Below are positions 24,901 to 39,900 of a stretch of 64,000 nt of DNA, in pieces (the stretch's first letter is position 1; each line of letters starts with the position of its first letter). This DNA is from Ifrita kowaldi. Lineage: Eukaryota > Chordata > Aves > Passeriformes > Cinclosomatidae. The stretch spans positions 62,001-126,000 of the forward strand of contig VZRS01001380.1 in the NCBI GenBank assembly GCA_013398055.1. The letters run 5' to 3'. Under the pieces are notes generated by a model. That model was not told the DNA's origin, ran no database searches, and saw nothing but the letters and a program-made list of their open reading frames with translations. The position numbers and the translations under genes are program-made.

Positions 24901-27900
24901 GATTTTTAAAATTTGTTTCTTTTTGTATTCCCCCCCCACTGAACTTTATATTAAAAACAACCTGTCATTTGATTTCAGTATTACTTGTGAGCATTACTCA
25001 TGGCTTATGGTTGCATTACCTTAACCTGACCCTTTCTGTTCAGCAGCCTTGTATGTATTCTTACCAACAGGAAATTGTTGTGCAAAGTGTGGCATGAGCA
25101 CAAACCTGTCAGATGTATCTTTGTGGTTGGCAAATGTAGGGGGGAAGATAGAACAGTACCAGGAAGGTCATTAAATGTTAGTCTAATTTTCATGGTTTTG
25201 GCAAAAGAAAATTGTTCGTACTGATCTGAGAACTCTCTGAACTTGTCATTGTGGACAAAAGAGGAGGGGAAAAAAATAAATTAGAGCTTTCAAAACACCT
25301 TTAACAGGTCTTTATCCAGGAGGCTGTTGAACAAGCTGAGGGAGCCGTGGCATGAAAGTGAAGGGTTTGTTTGTGCAAAAGGCACAAGCGGAAAAAAAAA
25401 ATCTCGATCCTGGTAAAGATAAGCTCAAGACTACAGAAGCTGTACTTGAGATATTCTTGAATCACTCTTATAGCAGCTGTGCAAAATTCAGTAAGTTTTC
25501 AGCAGTGATTCTATGTATATATCCATATGCCAGGATTACTGATTTTCTAAGGACCTCTTGGAAGAGAAGCTAAGTTCTCTGACTTTAAGCATAAGCCATG
25601 AGAGGGCAAGATAGGATCTGATGTTGGTGGTGAACTTGAATTTTGCCCATTCTTGCGTGTGTGAAATTGGTCATCAAAATAAGAAAAAAAAAGTAGTTTT
25701 TATACTTGAAATTTTAAAGTTGAAGTCATGGAGTGGTCAGTAGTTTAAGCAAATTTGATAAACTCAGCAAACTTTGGTTTCCTGCTGCAGGCAGGAATAG
25801 TATTTTTGTGGATTAAAACTTACTTTGGTAATGGATAAACATTCCAAATGTGTCTCGCTTTCTTCCTGGTCCTTTTTTTTAAGTGAAGAAAGTTTTAAAC
25901 AAGAAATTAATGCAATTTTGCAGATAATAAAACTTGAAGGTATTTGCAACTAGTTCCTCTCTATGGGTTGATGGTGTGGTGGTAGTTTGATAATTGAGAA
26001 ACAATAAATATGTTTACAAATCTTGCATAATACTTGGGAAGCGAGAGGACCTAACATGAGGATAGTACAACCTTTTGTGTGTTTGTCATGATTGTAACTG
26101 CTAAAGACCAAGGAAGATAACAGTAGGAACACATGGGTATGCTAAATGGAGAAGTTTGCAGTAAATCCTGTTTTGTTTTTGCCAAAGGAATTCGTTTGCA
26201 GGTTAGAGGACTAAAGTGGCCAAGCTACTTGGTTCCTGTGGGGAGGTTCATGTTGGCAAGTTGGTTCCTTCTCTAATCCCTTGGGGGAAGGAGGACATCT
26301 GGTTAATGGGCTTGTATTGAGGCTGTTCAAGCAGTTGTATCAGGTGTCTTTAGTTTGGTTCAGTTTTTGTTGCCTTTTTTTTTTGCTTAATATTTAAACA
26401 ACGGCTGGTCTTTAAAAGCTGTATGTCATCACTGGTTGCTGCTGGTGCTTCTGAGAGAGCAGTTTGTGATGTGAGTCCTAAGGGAGGTCTGCTCGGTAAA
26501 TTGAAGGGATTTGTAATAAACATGGCAGTGTATCTGCTCTGACAACATCATGTAATTCTTGTTATTCCTCCAAACCATTTGACAGAAGTCTGAAAGCTAG
26601 AAGTCGTGCTCAGAAGCACCAACGGGGATCAGAATGGAAAATTGCTTGGCTTTTATGATGTTTCTCATATGAGTCTTGTTCTGTGTTCTTGCAGTAGGTA
26701 TCTTCAGTATATTCCTGTCTATTTCTGACAAGCTCTGTGTGCATGCTGAGACTTTAATGTACCTTTTGGAAGTAAAGCACCCTTATGTGCCAGTAATGTC
26801 AATCTCTAAATTTATGTATTAAGGCTGTAGTTGAATGGATAAACGTAGAGGTAGGATTCTCCTCTCATCTTTTTTGTTGATTTTTTTTTTTTGGTATAAT
26901 ACAGAAGATTCACTGGAGTGTGGGGGTAGAACACATTTTGAAACAGAAGGAATTTTTTGTGTGCAGAAATGTACCACTGCCTGTCCAGGGGTCTCTACCT
27001 CTTGTGCTGCTTTAGCCAAAGCCTTTGTTTCCTGACTGTCTTTGCTGATGACTGGAGGCAGTGGACTGTGTTAACCCCTTTGTACTGTTGCCAGTGTCTG
27101 GCACTCTGCACAGCAGTGCAGTGTGTAGTGTAGAGATTACTGCTGTCAGAATGACAAAAAATTTGTCATTTCCAATAGAGTTTGCAAATGCAGATGTTAC
27201 TGTAATTGAAACAAATGCATTTTTCTGCCAGTAAGCAAACCAGCAGGAATAATGTGGTAAAAGCTGTCCTTCCTTTGCTTGCGTGTCTCTAGATAAAATT
27301 GACTTCCCTGCTGAAGCAAAGATATTGATAGATATTACTAACCAGAAATCAGCACAGTATGTAATATGTGGAGGTCTCTGAAGGAGGCAGAGCTCTTCCT
27401 TGGTATTCTGAAAGTGTGATCAAAGAACACTGACCTCCCCGGCATTCCAAAATTAACGGTACCTGACTTCTTTTTTTAACTGCTAATGCAAAATGTGTAG
27501 AGATGGCAACACTAACTGATGCAAAACCCCCAAGAAATGTATGAAAACTTGCTTGCATTCTAGTGGAGAAATACAATTTAATGCTTTGTCACTTCTTATT
27601 GAGATTTATGCTTGCTTTCAGCACTTAAAGAATATTTATTTCACTATTTAAAAACCCATACCTACAATTTTAAAAAAATACAGAAAAAAACCCCCAACAA
27701 AATACCAAACCAAAATGTCGGGGAGCAACAGCAAGGGGAAGGCAAGCTGGGATTCAGTGATGCCGAGGCTTGCAGACAGTACCCTCGTTGATAAGAATGC
27801 AGTCCCCCAATGCCTGCCATGAGGCAAACAGTACTTTGGAAGTAGCTGGCATGGATTTACAAAGGGAAGATCATGCCTGGCTAACCCTATAACCTTCTAC

Positions 27901-30900
27901 AACAGGTACATTAGGTGGTTGGACAAGGGAAGAGCAGGGAATGTTTCCTGTTGTGACTTGAGCTGTCACTGTCTCCCATTACATCTCCAAGTATGGAATA
28001 GATCAGTACAGTGTGGTGAACTGAAAACTCACCGAGCTGCCAGGCTCAGGGGCATGAAGTCCCCCTGGAGGTCAATCAGCAGAGCTGTGTTCCAGGGGTT
28101 GACACTGGGACTATCCTTGGGCATGCCCAAAATGTGACTGAACACTGTCCTGGGCAGCTGGCTTTAGCTGTGCTCCTGCTTGGAGCAAAGGTTGGAGTAG
28201 TCAGTGCACAGAGGTGCCTTCAGCCATGAGCATTCCCATCCTGTGGTCCAGTGTTGCACGGCTGCCCAGTGTCAAGGTTGGCCTTGACCACAGGGAGCTG
28301 GACTCTACCAACAGTGGGGTTTTCTTCCTGCTTAACACCTCTTCTTCTATAGACTACTGGAAGACTTTTTTTATAGTGAAGGGAAAGAATTAATCTCAGA
28401 GTTGATTCTGAGAGGCAGCTTTACCTACAGGATAGATGTTGGTATTTGCACTTGAAACGATTGCACTCCAGTGCTGTTGGTTAAAAACCCCAACTTCAAA
28501 ACTACAGAAGCATGACACAGGCTAAATATCCTTGCTTTCTCAGCTCATGTGTTGTCTTATTTTCATTTGGTTGATCAGGAAAGTTGACCAGTGGATAAGG
28601 CCATACAGAAGGTGTAGATAGAAACTGTCAGATAAGTGTTTTCATTATAGCTGGTGACATTCAAGAATTATAGATCATGCCATGCTAATCATTGTTATGA
28701 ATTTCTTACTTAGGTTGAATTTGGTTGAAGCTTTTGTGATGGATCCAGAACTACGTCAGTGCCTGCAAGAAGATCTGTTACGTCGCTTTCCAGACCTCAA
28801 CCGGCTGGCAAAGAAATTTCAGAGACAAGCAGCAAACTTACAAGACTGCTACCGAATGTACCAGGCTATCAATCAACTGCCTAATGTTGTGCAAGCACTA
28901 GAAAAACATGAAGGTAATGCTACCCCCATCTCTTTTCAATGTTTTGTAGTGTACTGATGATGCAAAGAAGTAGAGCGTAGATTTCCAAGGATTACTTTTT
29001 TCCTGTGTGCTTTTGTTGCAGGAATAAAGCTTAAATACGTTTGAATTTGAAATGAGCTGAAATTCTGAAATGCCGGTCAGACACTTAAAAATACACATAA
29101 CTAAATGTTTGCAGGAAAATGTGTTCCAATTAGTGTGTAGCTGGGGTGCTTGAACTGCTGGGTGATGGTGTGGTAATCTTTGACACGGGCTTGTCTCAAA
29201 GAATTCCTGACCAATTGTGTGTGTATGACACATTGTTATGATCTGACAAACAAGACACCATTCATACAATAGTGTTGTCATCCATTTTGGGTTGTAATTA
29301 AACACAAAATCCCCCCAGTTTAAGTATTATTAGTATAACTTCAATGGCTTTCTTTTAAAAATCACAATGTTCCTGTATTTGATACGGGTAACATGCCAGA
29401 GTTTCTTCCAGTCTTCGTTAGTAGGAAGCACAATGCTGTGACAAGCAAGTCTAGAAAATACAAAAGCTGATCATTTTTCCCTTTTCTGTGTGTTACCAAG
29501 AAAATGCAGAATAGGATCAGCATAACAAGGGAGTGATTTAATTTAGCAACAGCAGTTCTACCAGAAAGCTCATTTTTGTAGAAGCCCATTAATTTGTTAG
29601 AAATTCTCTTTGCATAAAGCAGGCACCAAAGCCTTAAAAACAAACGTTGTTTGAAATTGTATGGTTACAAAAATTTCTTTGCTCTATTTGAGTACAAAAT
29701 AAAGCCACCCAGTGTCTTATACTTTTCTGTACTACAGTTTTATGACTTCAAGTAATGAAACTTATCTTCTACAATATTAATCTTAAATCAATTTTTGATT
29801 GCTGGCTGCAACCAAACAGCAGTTAAGATCTGAAACTCTGAAGGAATTGACAGATGTAACTCTTTTGTTTGTTTTTGTTCTTAAAGAGCTGTGCCACTCT
29901 TTAGCTGCCTCAGTTGTGTCCATTTGGCTTTTCCAAACAGACTCTGCTTGTTTTAGCCTTGACATGGAGCTCTTGGGTTCCCTTCTTATACTGAGGTGTT
30001 AGTTCAGAATGCCAGCTTCCTGTCTTTTCTTCTTTTTATATTAGCTGCCATTTGCATCAACAGAGTTCCTCTGTCATAACATTGGGGTAGGAAAACAATT
30101 CCATTTTTAGAGTTTTGAGGAGCAAGCTGTGTAAGGCAAACTGCTAAGCTCACCATATGGAAAAGTTAATAGACTGCAAAAGGTTCTTCTTGTTGTTCTA
30201 CACATGAATCAGTTGGACTTAGTAGGGCAATCACCAGCAGTATATTAAAGATAGTTTAAAATAGGTGGCGTGGTATTTTTATTTTTCTTTGTACTTGTAC
30301 CACCTGTTCGAAGTACATGAATGGTCTGGTAATTTTCAATGTACATGAGTGATTCAGACTGGATCTGGCAATTTTTCTGTTTCTCACTGTACAGAATGTT
30401 TTAACTCACCAAGGGACGGAAAGTCAGAGAGATTTCTGGCAATTCTGAGTATGTGCCAGTTTCAGAACTCCCTTACCTATGAATGGCTATGGGGATATAG
30501 AACAACCATGAAATCAGCAGCTGTGACTGCCTTTCCCTCAGTATGAAGCACTGTTTTGTTGAAATCCTTGTTTTCATGGATGATGAAACCTGAGGAGGGG
30601 GGTGATGAGTGAAAATGACTTCTTTCTGGTGTGGACATAAGAAGTCTGCATAAGATGGGGAAGGACTCTGAGTCATCAAATCATTTTGCTCTAGCTGGCA
30701 AGAGGGAGCAGTTGTTCATTACTCAAATTGCTGGGGCATGAAATTTGAGTACTTACAAGATTCCTGTCTTCAAGAAGCTGCTGGAGCATCTTCCTTCCCA
30801 TCTCAAACGAACACTCTTTAAATATGCAGGATACAGGAATTGTATGCTGGGTTTCAGGTGAATTTTTACTGTACTGTATACAGTGACTGGAATACCCCTC

Positions 30901-33900
30901 ACTGCTTTTGGAAATGCTTCTTACTGCTTGTTTCAGTGCTGTGCTTTCCCAGACTGTTGAACTGGTGTGTTACAGCCGTGTTGTGATCAAACTTGGCTGT
31001 TTCCCATCCTTTGTCATATCCAACTGATTATTCCCTTACTCATAGAGGAAACACATTTATCTATCAATGTGTCATCTTACTCAGTGTTAAATTTTACTTC
31101 ATTTCTATTAGCCCAGTTTTCAAGGTCACTTAGTGTTGATTTATTTCTGATTTATGTTATTCCAGTATAACCTACTGATAATCTTCCCTATTGTATATTT
31201 TAGTGACTTTTGTAAGCAGCCTTCTTTTGTGCATTAATATGAATTCAGACATCTTAAAAAGATAAATGCTTTTGTGAGCCCTGGGGGGGAACTGATGTCC
31301 TTTCAGCTCGTTCATCTTTTGCACGTGGGTGATGTCCTCTTTATCTGCACTCTGGTCATTGCATAAATCATAGATCTGGCACCTTGGCATCTCCTGTGAC
31401 ACCTGCTGCTTTAGAACAGCCCAGGTTAGGTCTGCAGAGTCTCAGGCATTCAGTATTTCAGACAGATGTTGCACTACATGGATATTATCTGCCTCTAGTA
31501 AACCTATACTATATTTTATCCCAATTTCCATTGTCCTCTTCCTTTTATCCCACTTTCCATTGCACTATCAAAGTGACTAGTGCACTTAGTCATTGGGATT
31601 TGTCTGTTTTGCCTGGATAGTGTCAGCTTGCTGCCAAACTGTGTGTTCCAGGTCGGCAGATTAGTGTTTTATTTTAATATTTAGGCAACATTTTTAAGCC
31701 ATATTAATAGTCTTTAACACATGTAATGAACACTTGTCTGTGCTTCAGTGAGTAAATTATGGTTTAAATGAAAAACTGCACCTGGGCACAGGTAGGCTTT
31801 GTGATCAATATGCATCTGTGCTTTGGATGGTACATAGGTCTGTTAGTCTTTCTCTCCGTGGGTAGTTTCCATGCTGATAATGTTGAGTAGGTGCAGAAGA
31901 GGATTTTTTTTGTTATGCATCTTTTCTATGAGTTTATGAATACAGGTGCAAGACAAGTTGGAGTTTAATTTAGAATTTTTCAGTGGTGTTTCTTGCTCAT
32001 ATTCTCTCAATGCCAGGTGTTTAAAGAAAAGCATATGCACATAACTTTTTGTAAATCCTCATTATTCGCTGACTCCACTATTTTACTTCCTTCAAGTGCT
32101 GGATACTGAGTTAGAAGCTGGATTGAAAATGTAAATAAATTTTGCAGTGTATCAGTTTGACCTGTATGTAAATACGTTAGTATTTTATTTACTTAAATAA
32201 TCAATATATTCTAACTTTTGAATGTGACATCTTCCTATGGTGTCTGAGATGCACCCTTCAAGCTTAAATAATGAAATGGCATCATGAAACTTCCCTACTT
32301 ACTCTCTTCAAGAAAAGAAATTATAATTGCTACTTGAAGTCCAAGCACAATAGTTTTTCATTGATTCAAGAATACTGAAGATCAGTTCATTGTGTGTGCC
32401 ATGTATTCTGTCAGCTGGAGCACTGGGAACTGCTAAGTCCACTCTGAAGAATGGACTTGGACCTTTTTCTGCTCTTCAGTCTCTTCCTTGTTCGTTGACT
32501 CCTTTTATTTTCTAGGTTGGTTTAGATGTGTCTTCTTACAGGAGGGAAAGAACCAAGATATTATGAGAGCAAGCAAGAAATTTGGAACAGAAAACAATTT
32601 TTATTTCATATCCCATAGTTTTGAAGATTTTTAGTCAGCAAAAAACTCCATTTTTACAAGTTCAATAATCTCTTAACAGATGTGATTTTTTTTCCCTCTA
32701 TTAATAGACATTAGTCAGTTCAGAACTTTAAATTTACGAGCTTGAGGGAGTGGGGAAGCATAAAGGCACGGTAGAAAAAGGAGTCAAACCAAACCTTTTC
32801 TTCCTACTTCAGCTGAGAGAGGAGATTCACTTGGGTGATTGTGTCCTCACTGTGTGACTTCTGTAAATTTCTGTGGTAATTTTTCTATAAATTTGTATGG
32901 CAATTTTCCTTAGGAAATACCTGGACTTTTTTCTTAGTCTGGTAAGAAATGGAGAGGCTCTGGAATTAGCCAGAGTTTAATTCTGTATTCCTCTGTTGAT
33001 GTGCAAAGCCTTGCATGTAAACACTAGAGGCAAGCCACACAATTCTGTACATAATTCAGTGACTGTAAGCTCATAGCATTAGATTCATTTTGAGGCATTT
33101 TTTGTAAATCATATGATCAGTAATGCTGATCTTTCTGTGATTGAATCCTGACTTGAAGTGCTTCAAAGATGTAAACATGCATTTACTGACAGAACGTTTC
33201 CACAGCTGGCTGCTGGATATAGGTGCTTATTTGTAGCTTATGGCTACCTAAAGAAAAGACTTCTTTCACAAATTGGGCAATATCTGTGCATGTTTGGTTA
33301 ACTGTGAACTGCCTTTGGTGTTCAATGCTTCTGGTGTTCCACGGGCTTCCAGCCAATATGTGTCCCGTGCAGTTTGACTTGTTCTATGCAGTGCTACAGA
33401 GTATCTCTGTTAATTTGGATGACTTCCTGTCCAGTGGAAAGCACTGACTGTAAAGATCTGGTTATAACATGTGGTCTTTTTTTGTGGAAAACAAAACCAG
33501 GTAACATACACTTCAGTTTCTGTGTCCATGCTGTAATTACCAAATATTCCCAGTATTTGGTAATTTTTTATTAAGGAAAATTAAAAACTGTGAGCGTGGG
33601 TGATAAGACCTACACTTTTTGCTAAAGGCATGTCAACTTTTAATGTGCAAGAATTGGTAATCTTCAGACAGCAGGTTTGCTTTCATACTGCTGTTTGTAG
33701 CCTTACTCATAGCAGAAGGGATTTAATACCCCCAGGTATGAACAAAGATGGCAGAATAGGTACAAGCTTAATCAGAATGTAGATGGGATAATGCAAATTT
33801 TAGAAAAAGGTACATGTGTTTCAGTGAAATAATCATAGCCCATCTTTGTGAAAATTCACCAGCTAAGCAGTTGTGTATCTTGGATAAGTGAATTCTGGTA

Positions 33901-36900
33901 AATTTGTGGGGGTTTGTGGACGATAATTTTTCTTGTTTGTTCATAACAGGGGCTCACCAGATGTTGTTGTTAGCAGTGTTTATAACACCTCTTACTGATA
34001 TCTGCTCTGACTTCTCAAAGTTTCTGGAGATGATAGAGACAACATTGGACATGGATAAGGTATGGAATGTTGTGTGGGTGGGGTTTACATAACAATTAAA
34101 GTTTCTTATTGAACCTTGCAATCTGCTCTATGCTCACTAAATTTAATTGATCATCTGTATTAAGTAGCTAGTGATAATTTAGCTGTGGAATATATGAAGA
34201 CAGTTATTAGTATATCAGCTGAATATTCAGGATACTCAGCAGAATATTCACCCACTATTTGAAATTATCTAGCCAGTAAAAAAATGCTTTAGGTGCATGG
34301 ATGCTGTGGACCTGAAACTACTTTTAAAAAAATCTTGTTGGTATTAAAAGTGGAGAAGTAATTTTGTCATTTCTCTGCTTCTTTGTATTTTTAAAGTTAC
34401 AGTGATATGTCTCAAATCTAGAATGTAGCCCAGGGTATGTTTATTACTTGGGGAGTCTTTTAGGATTTTCATTTTTTTGATTAACCAAGGATTAGGATTA
34501 TCCTAAGTGTAGGTCTCAGCTGACTGTAGATATAAGAGAACAACCTAAACTTGTGCCAGACATGGTACTAAGGGCAGTGTGTTGAACTTGTGAAAACTGC
34601 AGTGGCTTTAGGATTTTGAACATGCATACTTTTCTCCAAAGGCAGGAGCACTGCGTTTTCTCTCCTTGTGTTGTGTTGTGCATCCATCAACTGCGTTTTA
34701 CTGTTTATGGAAAGACTGGTTGATTGGCATGTTGCTGTAATTTGTGATGTATGGTAATGAAGAAATTTATAGCTTTATACCAGTTACAGACCATCTGTTG
34801 ATGCAGTTTGTATGCCCTGGGACTCTGTTTTCTTTAAAGCTAACAGCTGTTTAAGCCTTCACCCTTCGTAGTCCAGCTCTTCAAATTTCATTTCAGGTTC
34901 TACTTTAAAAATGTTTTGTTGTCCTTCTCAACGGAATAACAAGTCAGTTATTTTTAATCAAATCCTATAGAATTTGGCATGTTGGGTTTGGTTTTTCCCC
35001 CTCTTCGAGGTACTGGAAAATGTCTAGAGATAAGCCAGCACTGGTTTTGCCAGAAGAATAAACCTTGTCCCTATGAATATTAGAATTTGAACTTTGACTT
35101 GAAATTCCTCTTGGATTTTGAGGGAGTTCAAATAAAATACGCAGTTCTATTCTGAGTGCAATTGAAGGATAGGTTGTCATAGCAACTAAATTATGTCAAT
35201 AATCCATTCTAATATAAAAAGAAACATCTAAGTTCAAAAAGCGTGGGATGTGGTTATTCATTTACCTAGCTGTAATAAAAGTTGAGAAACTGTCACTTCC
35301 ATTCCTATTTATCACAGCATCATAAGGTGCCTTTGAAAAACCATCTACTCCAACCTCCTCCTCAAGTCAGGGCAACTTCAAAGTTTGGTGGTGCTTTTGG
35401 TACATAGCCACCTGGCAGTGGAGGCATGGGGAAGAGAGAGAAAAAAGATGAAATACAACATTCTTTATCCTTGCCTCTGAAAATGTTAGGCTTAGAAGGA
35501 ACCGTTTCTGCTTTTCAACTCGAAGAGCTGGGTTGAAATTGGTAGGATTTTTGGTGATACTTGAAGGTTCCTTCCTTAACATCTAGTGTCTCTTTTGGGA
35601 CAGATATTACTGTTTCAGAAACTTCAATTTCCACAGGCTTCTTGTTTTGAAACACCCCATCCTTTTACACTCTTGTCTTGATTAGCTGCCTAAGTCTGGG
35701 GTAGCAGACAGATTATGTACATATCAATTTCATTCCCTCTGACTTCCCTTTTTGCCCTGCCTACTGCTCAGTTATTTGTTTGCAAATAAATGTGCAGACA
35801 ACTCCATTTCAGCAGAAAGGAGTCTGTTAAATTGGCATAGTTTGCTTGCATAAAGTATATTATTTGAGAAAACAAGTATTTGAGATGTGTTTGTTTTGCA
35901 GTTGAACCAGACACCAACTATCACAAACAACATTGCATGACAACATAATATATATTAAAAAATTGAGTAAATTATTAAGTAAATTCATTTCACTGTGTAT
36001 GATCAGGGGGATGATTCTTTATTTTTTTATTGCCTAGATTCATATGAATTTTTTCCTGTTATTTTTCTCTAGGTGGAGAGCCACGAATTTCTTGTCAAGG
36101 CTTCTTTTGATCCTAATTTAACAGAATTAAGAGAGAAGATGAATGAACTGGAGGAAAAAATGCAGTCCTTACTAAAGACTGCAGCCAAAGAACTAGGTAG
36201 GGTTTGGAACTGCCTTTGATTCTTGTCTCCTTTGTAAAATGTTTTGCAATCAGGTGGTGAAAACTGGTATAAAGGAGTTAAAGGGTTAAAGGATGTTTGC
36301 ATGATTATATTATTGAGTAGGGGTGACTTTGGTTGTTGAGTGCAAGCTGTTGAAAACAATGCTTTTTGGTTTATAACTTAATTTGGTTTATAACTTGCTT
36401 TTGGTTTATAGCTTTTTTTTCTTTTTTAAACAGCATTGCAAAATATTTCAGAAATTATCATATATGTTGCATAATCCATTTTGTAGAACTGTAAGTCATC
36501 AAACTCTTGGCTAAGTCTGGTTCTGTCTTACATTCTTTGAGGACCTGCCTTGAGACTTTTCCCCCCCCTTCTGTGCATTATCCTGGGGGTCCATTCAGTT
36601 TTCTTCTGATGTTCCTTGCAAAATGGAATGTGTAAGCAAATGAGACTTTTAAAAAATTGATGCAAAAAATTGATCTTATGCAAAAAATTCCATGTGCAGC
36701 TGATGAATCAGGCAAAGAGTAACTTAAAAAAAACCCACTAACTTTTAATGCAAGTATGACAAGGAAAACAGGCAACACCAGAGTTATTTTAGGTTATACT
36801 TTTAAGAGCTTGCATATTTTTTTTAGTCTTGATTTTTTTTTAGTGTAAAGATGATACCTGGATAAAAAGAAGGAAAGCCAAGAGTGTGAAGAGATGGAAT

Positions 36901-39900
36901 GAGAAATCTTGTAACAGAACCATCTGTTAGTAGAAGGATCATGAGTGTACAGGTAGTGGTTACAGCAGCAATACAGAGTGCCCTTGAAATTTTCTTGGAG
37001 AATTCACAGCAATACAATAATTGCTGATTTGAATATGCAGTTTGAGAGCATTTTAAAGTAAGAGAAGAGAAGGAATCCATATATTTGTGTTTGATCTGGG
37101 TATTTCTCATACCTGTACAGAACCAAAGCAAGTCTACTGAATTAGGTCATGTAAGAGAGGCTAAATCATGGGAACTAAGGGTTGGTGAGCAAGAATAACG
37201 TGGGCTGCAGGATTGGTGATAATACAGCAGGTTTCTTTTTCTTTCTTTTCATCTGAAAGGTTTGGAAGCTGGCAAAAGTATCAAACTGGAGACAAATTCA
37301 CAGTTTGGACATCACTTTAGAGTAACTTGCAAGGAGGAAAAAGCTCTCCGTAACAATTCGAAATATGGAATCATTGATACACAGAAGAATGGTGTGAAAT
37401 TTACTAACAGGTATGAGATTATATTGGTAGTTTTTTAAGCCTGTTCTGAAAGTAAAAGAATTGTTCCTTTATAATTGTGGTGGTAAACTGGATTCCCTAC
37501 ATCTTGAATGGCAAATTTTCACCTTTTTAATTGGCTCACAGATTGAAATATTGAGCAGGACTGGCATGAGGGAAGAACAGTAATAGGGTTTATGTTAAAA
37601 GCTGCATTCCCCATTTACATTGCCAACTGGTATCTATTTTTGGTCCTTTGACTTGGGCTAATTTCTCTGTTTTAGCTGCAGCAAGTATCATAATTGCTTT
37701 TACTGTGAGTGTTTATACAGACACAAGCTGCAGTAGGGAAAGAGCTATTTATGTTTATCACCAAATATGACATGCAGCAATTTTGTTGGTGATTACCTTT
37801 TTATTCCCCTTGTTCCAAATCCTGTCTAATTTCTATTAGTCCTGTGTATTGAACTTCAATTCTGTGGCTCTTTTGATTGAGCTGTTGAAAAATTAAAGTC
37901 TTCAGGCTAATTGCATTGAGGCTGTTTCAGTGTGTCCTTGTCTGGACAGCAGTTCTGACACAGATCAGCTGAAAAGTCTATATTTTTTTTGTTGAATTTT
38001 AGCTTTTTTAGAGCATTTTAGCAGGGGCAAGGGCTGCATCAGTCATCAGATGTTTCTCTGTTCTTCAGTGTTTACACACAGAGCAAACGAAGCAGAAACT
38101 TGCATGTGCAGAATTGGGCAATAACTGAGGTTGAAGGCTACTTCTTGTCCCTCACTCGAGGCAGATGCACATGGGGAATTAGATCCTATTTCAAGCTTAG
38201 ATGGGCTAGCCCAAGGCCTTGCCCAGGTGCCCTTCCTCTTAAGTATCCTCCACAGTCTCATGGGGCACAAGTTCCAGTGCTGAATTACTGTTTATGAAAA
38301 CTTTCCTAATCAGACCTAATGAGAATTTTCCTTGCAGAAACTTGGGATCTTAATATCTCATTCTTTCGCTCTGCACCTCCAAGGACAGTCTGTTGCCTCT
38401 TCCCTCCAGGCTGACTTCAAATTTCCTCAGCCTGGGCAGGCATCTCTCTCAGCCTGTCCTTGTGTGCCGTGTGCTCCAGCTCTGTACCTTTGTGGTGACC
38501 ATCTGCTCCAGGTTCAATGTTGGGAAGACAAAACCCAAAACCAGAGATGTCATCTCAGGAGTGCTGAATAGAAGGGAAGAATGACTTCCTTCAGGATGCT
38601 GGGTCCACTCTGGCTAGTGCAGCCAGCATGGGCTTGGCCTGCCCTGCCTCAGGGGCACACTGCTGGCTTGTGTTCAGCTTCTTGTCCACTGGATCCCTCA
38701 AGGATTTTATGATTTTTTTTTTTTCTGTTTTATAGCTGTGTGGACCACAGTTTGTATTGGTGCACGGAGTTATTTCATCCCAGGTGCAGGGCTTTGTATT
38801 GACATATGCTGAAATTCTTGTTCACCTATTCCTCCAGCCTGTAGTTATCCCAGTGAATGGCAGCCCTGTCCTCCAGCATACTGCCAGCTCTCCTTCCTGT
38901 GGTATTGTTCATACCTTGCTGAGGGTGCATTTGAGAGTGCATTCAGTCTCATTGTTCAGGCTGTTAATCAAGGCATAAATAGGATCAGCCCCAGTATCAA
39001 CCATAAGAAATGCTGGTAAATAATCAGCCTCTAACTGGACTTCAGCCTCCTGACAAGTTCTTCCTCCTCTGTCAGTGGCAGATCCAGGAGAAAACTAGTT
39101 TTTAAGCCTCCTGCATGTGTTGCATGGAAGGGTGGAGGCAGCAGAGATTAATATATGGTGCAGTCTGTTTCAGACAAGCCCTGCTGCTCGTGCTCTGTGT
39201 ATGAGTTCAGCAGAGGGAGAGATCTTGACTGACACGCAAGTGTGAGGAGCACTGCCTACAGGGCAAGGCTGGTTTAAAGCCAGGGCTATCACTAATAGTG
39301 ACTGGTTTCTGTTAATCACTCACTTTCATGGTTATAAATCCTTATCTTTGAAAAGGAGGGCCAACATACTGGTTCACACCAACCAATATGTTGGTGTATT
39401 TCACTCCAATTTGCTTAAATGAACAAAGTGTAAACCTTAATTGCGTTTTGTTTCAACATTTACTCGGAGGATATTCTTTTAAAACATCCCTGAAATGTAA
39501 AACAGCTTTTTCTGGTTCTAAATATGTTGTGAATCTAAATGTATGATGAAGTTAGGCTTTTCTGTAACTGAGAAGATGTACTTAGAACCTGTACTGTGTC
39601 ATCTGTTACTTTCCCTTAGTGAAGCAGCCCATGCATCACTAATAAAAAAGATTTCTCTGTGCTTAGTTAAGTTATAGTTGCTTCTGTAGGTGGTACTAGA
39701 AGCACAAGACCGACTTCTGCCTGTAGTGTGGGCACACCACTTGGGTGTGTTTCTTATTCAGTCTTGCAGACTCTTGTTCTTTGTTTAGGAGACAAGAAGT
39801 ATAAAAACTTGTTTAAACTCTTTTCTTTATTTCAGCTTACCTTAGTTTGCAGACCAGAACCTCTTCATAGGGACAGTAATTAACTGAGGTTTTTACTAAA

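Larger units (their letters stand above)
11578..28713 (+). other. MSH2: MSH2 intron 6 (17,136 bp)
   Basis: This is the largest intron of the gene, more than a quarter of the window. It holds an ERV-LTR-like fragment near 12569-12717, a CR1 relic at about 27740-28255 and a T15 run at 23948-23962. The rest is unique-looking AT-rich sequence with occasional GC-richer patches (19240-19700, 20920-21240). Open frames inside, such as 15635-16093 minus, were not recognised. No nested gene could be supported. Confidence 0.9.
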
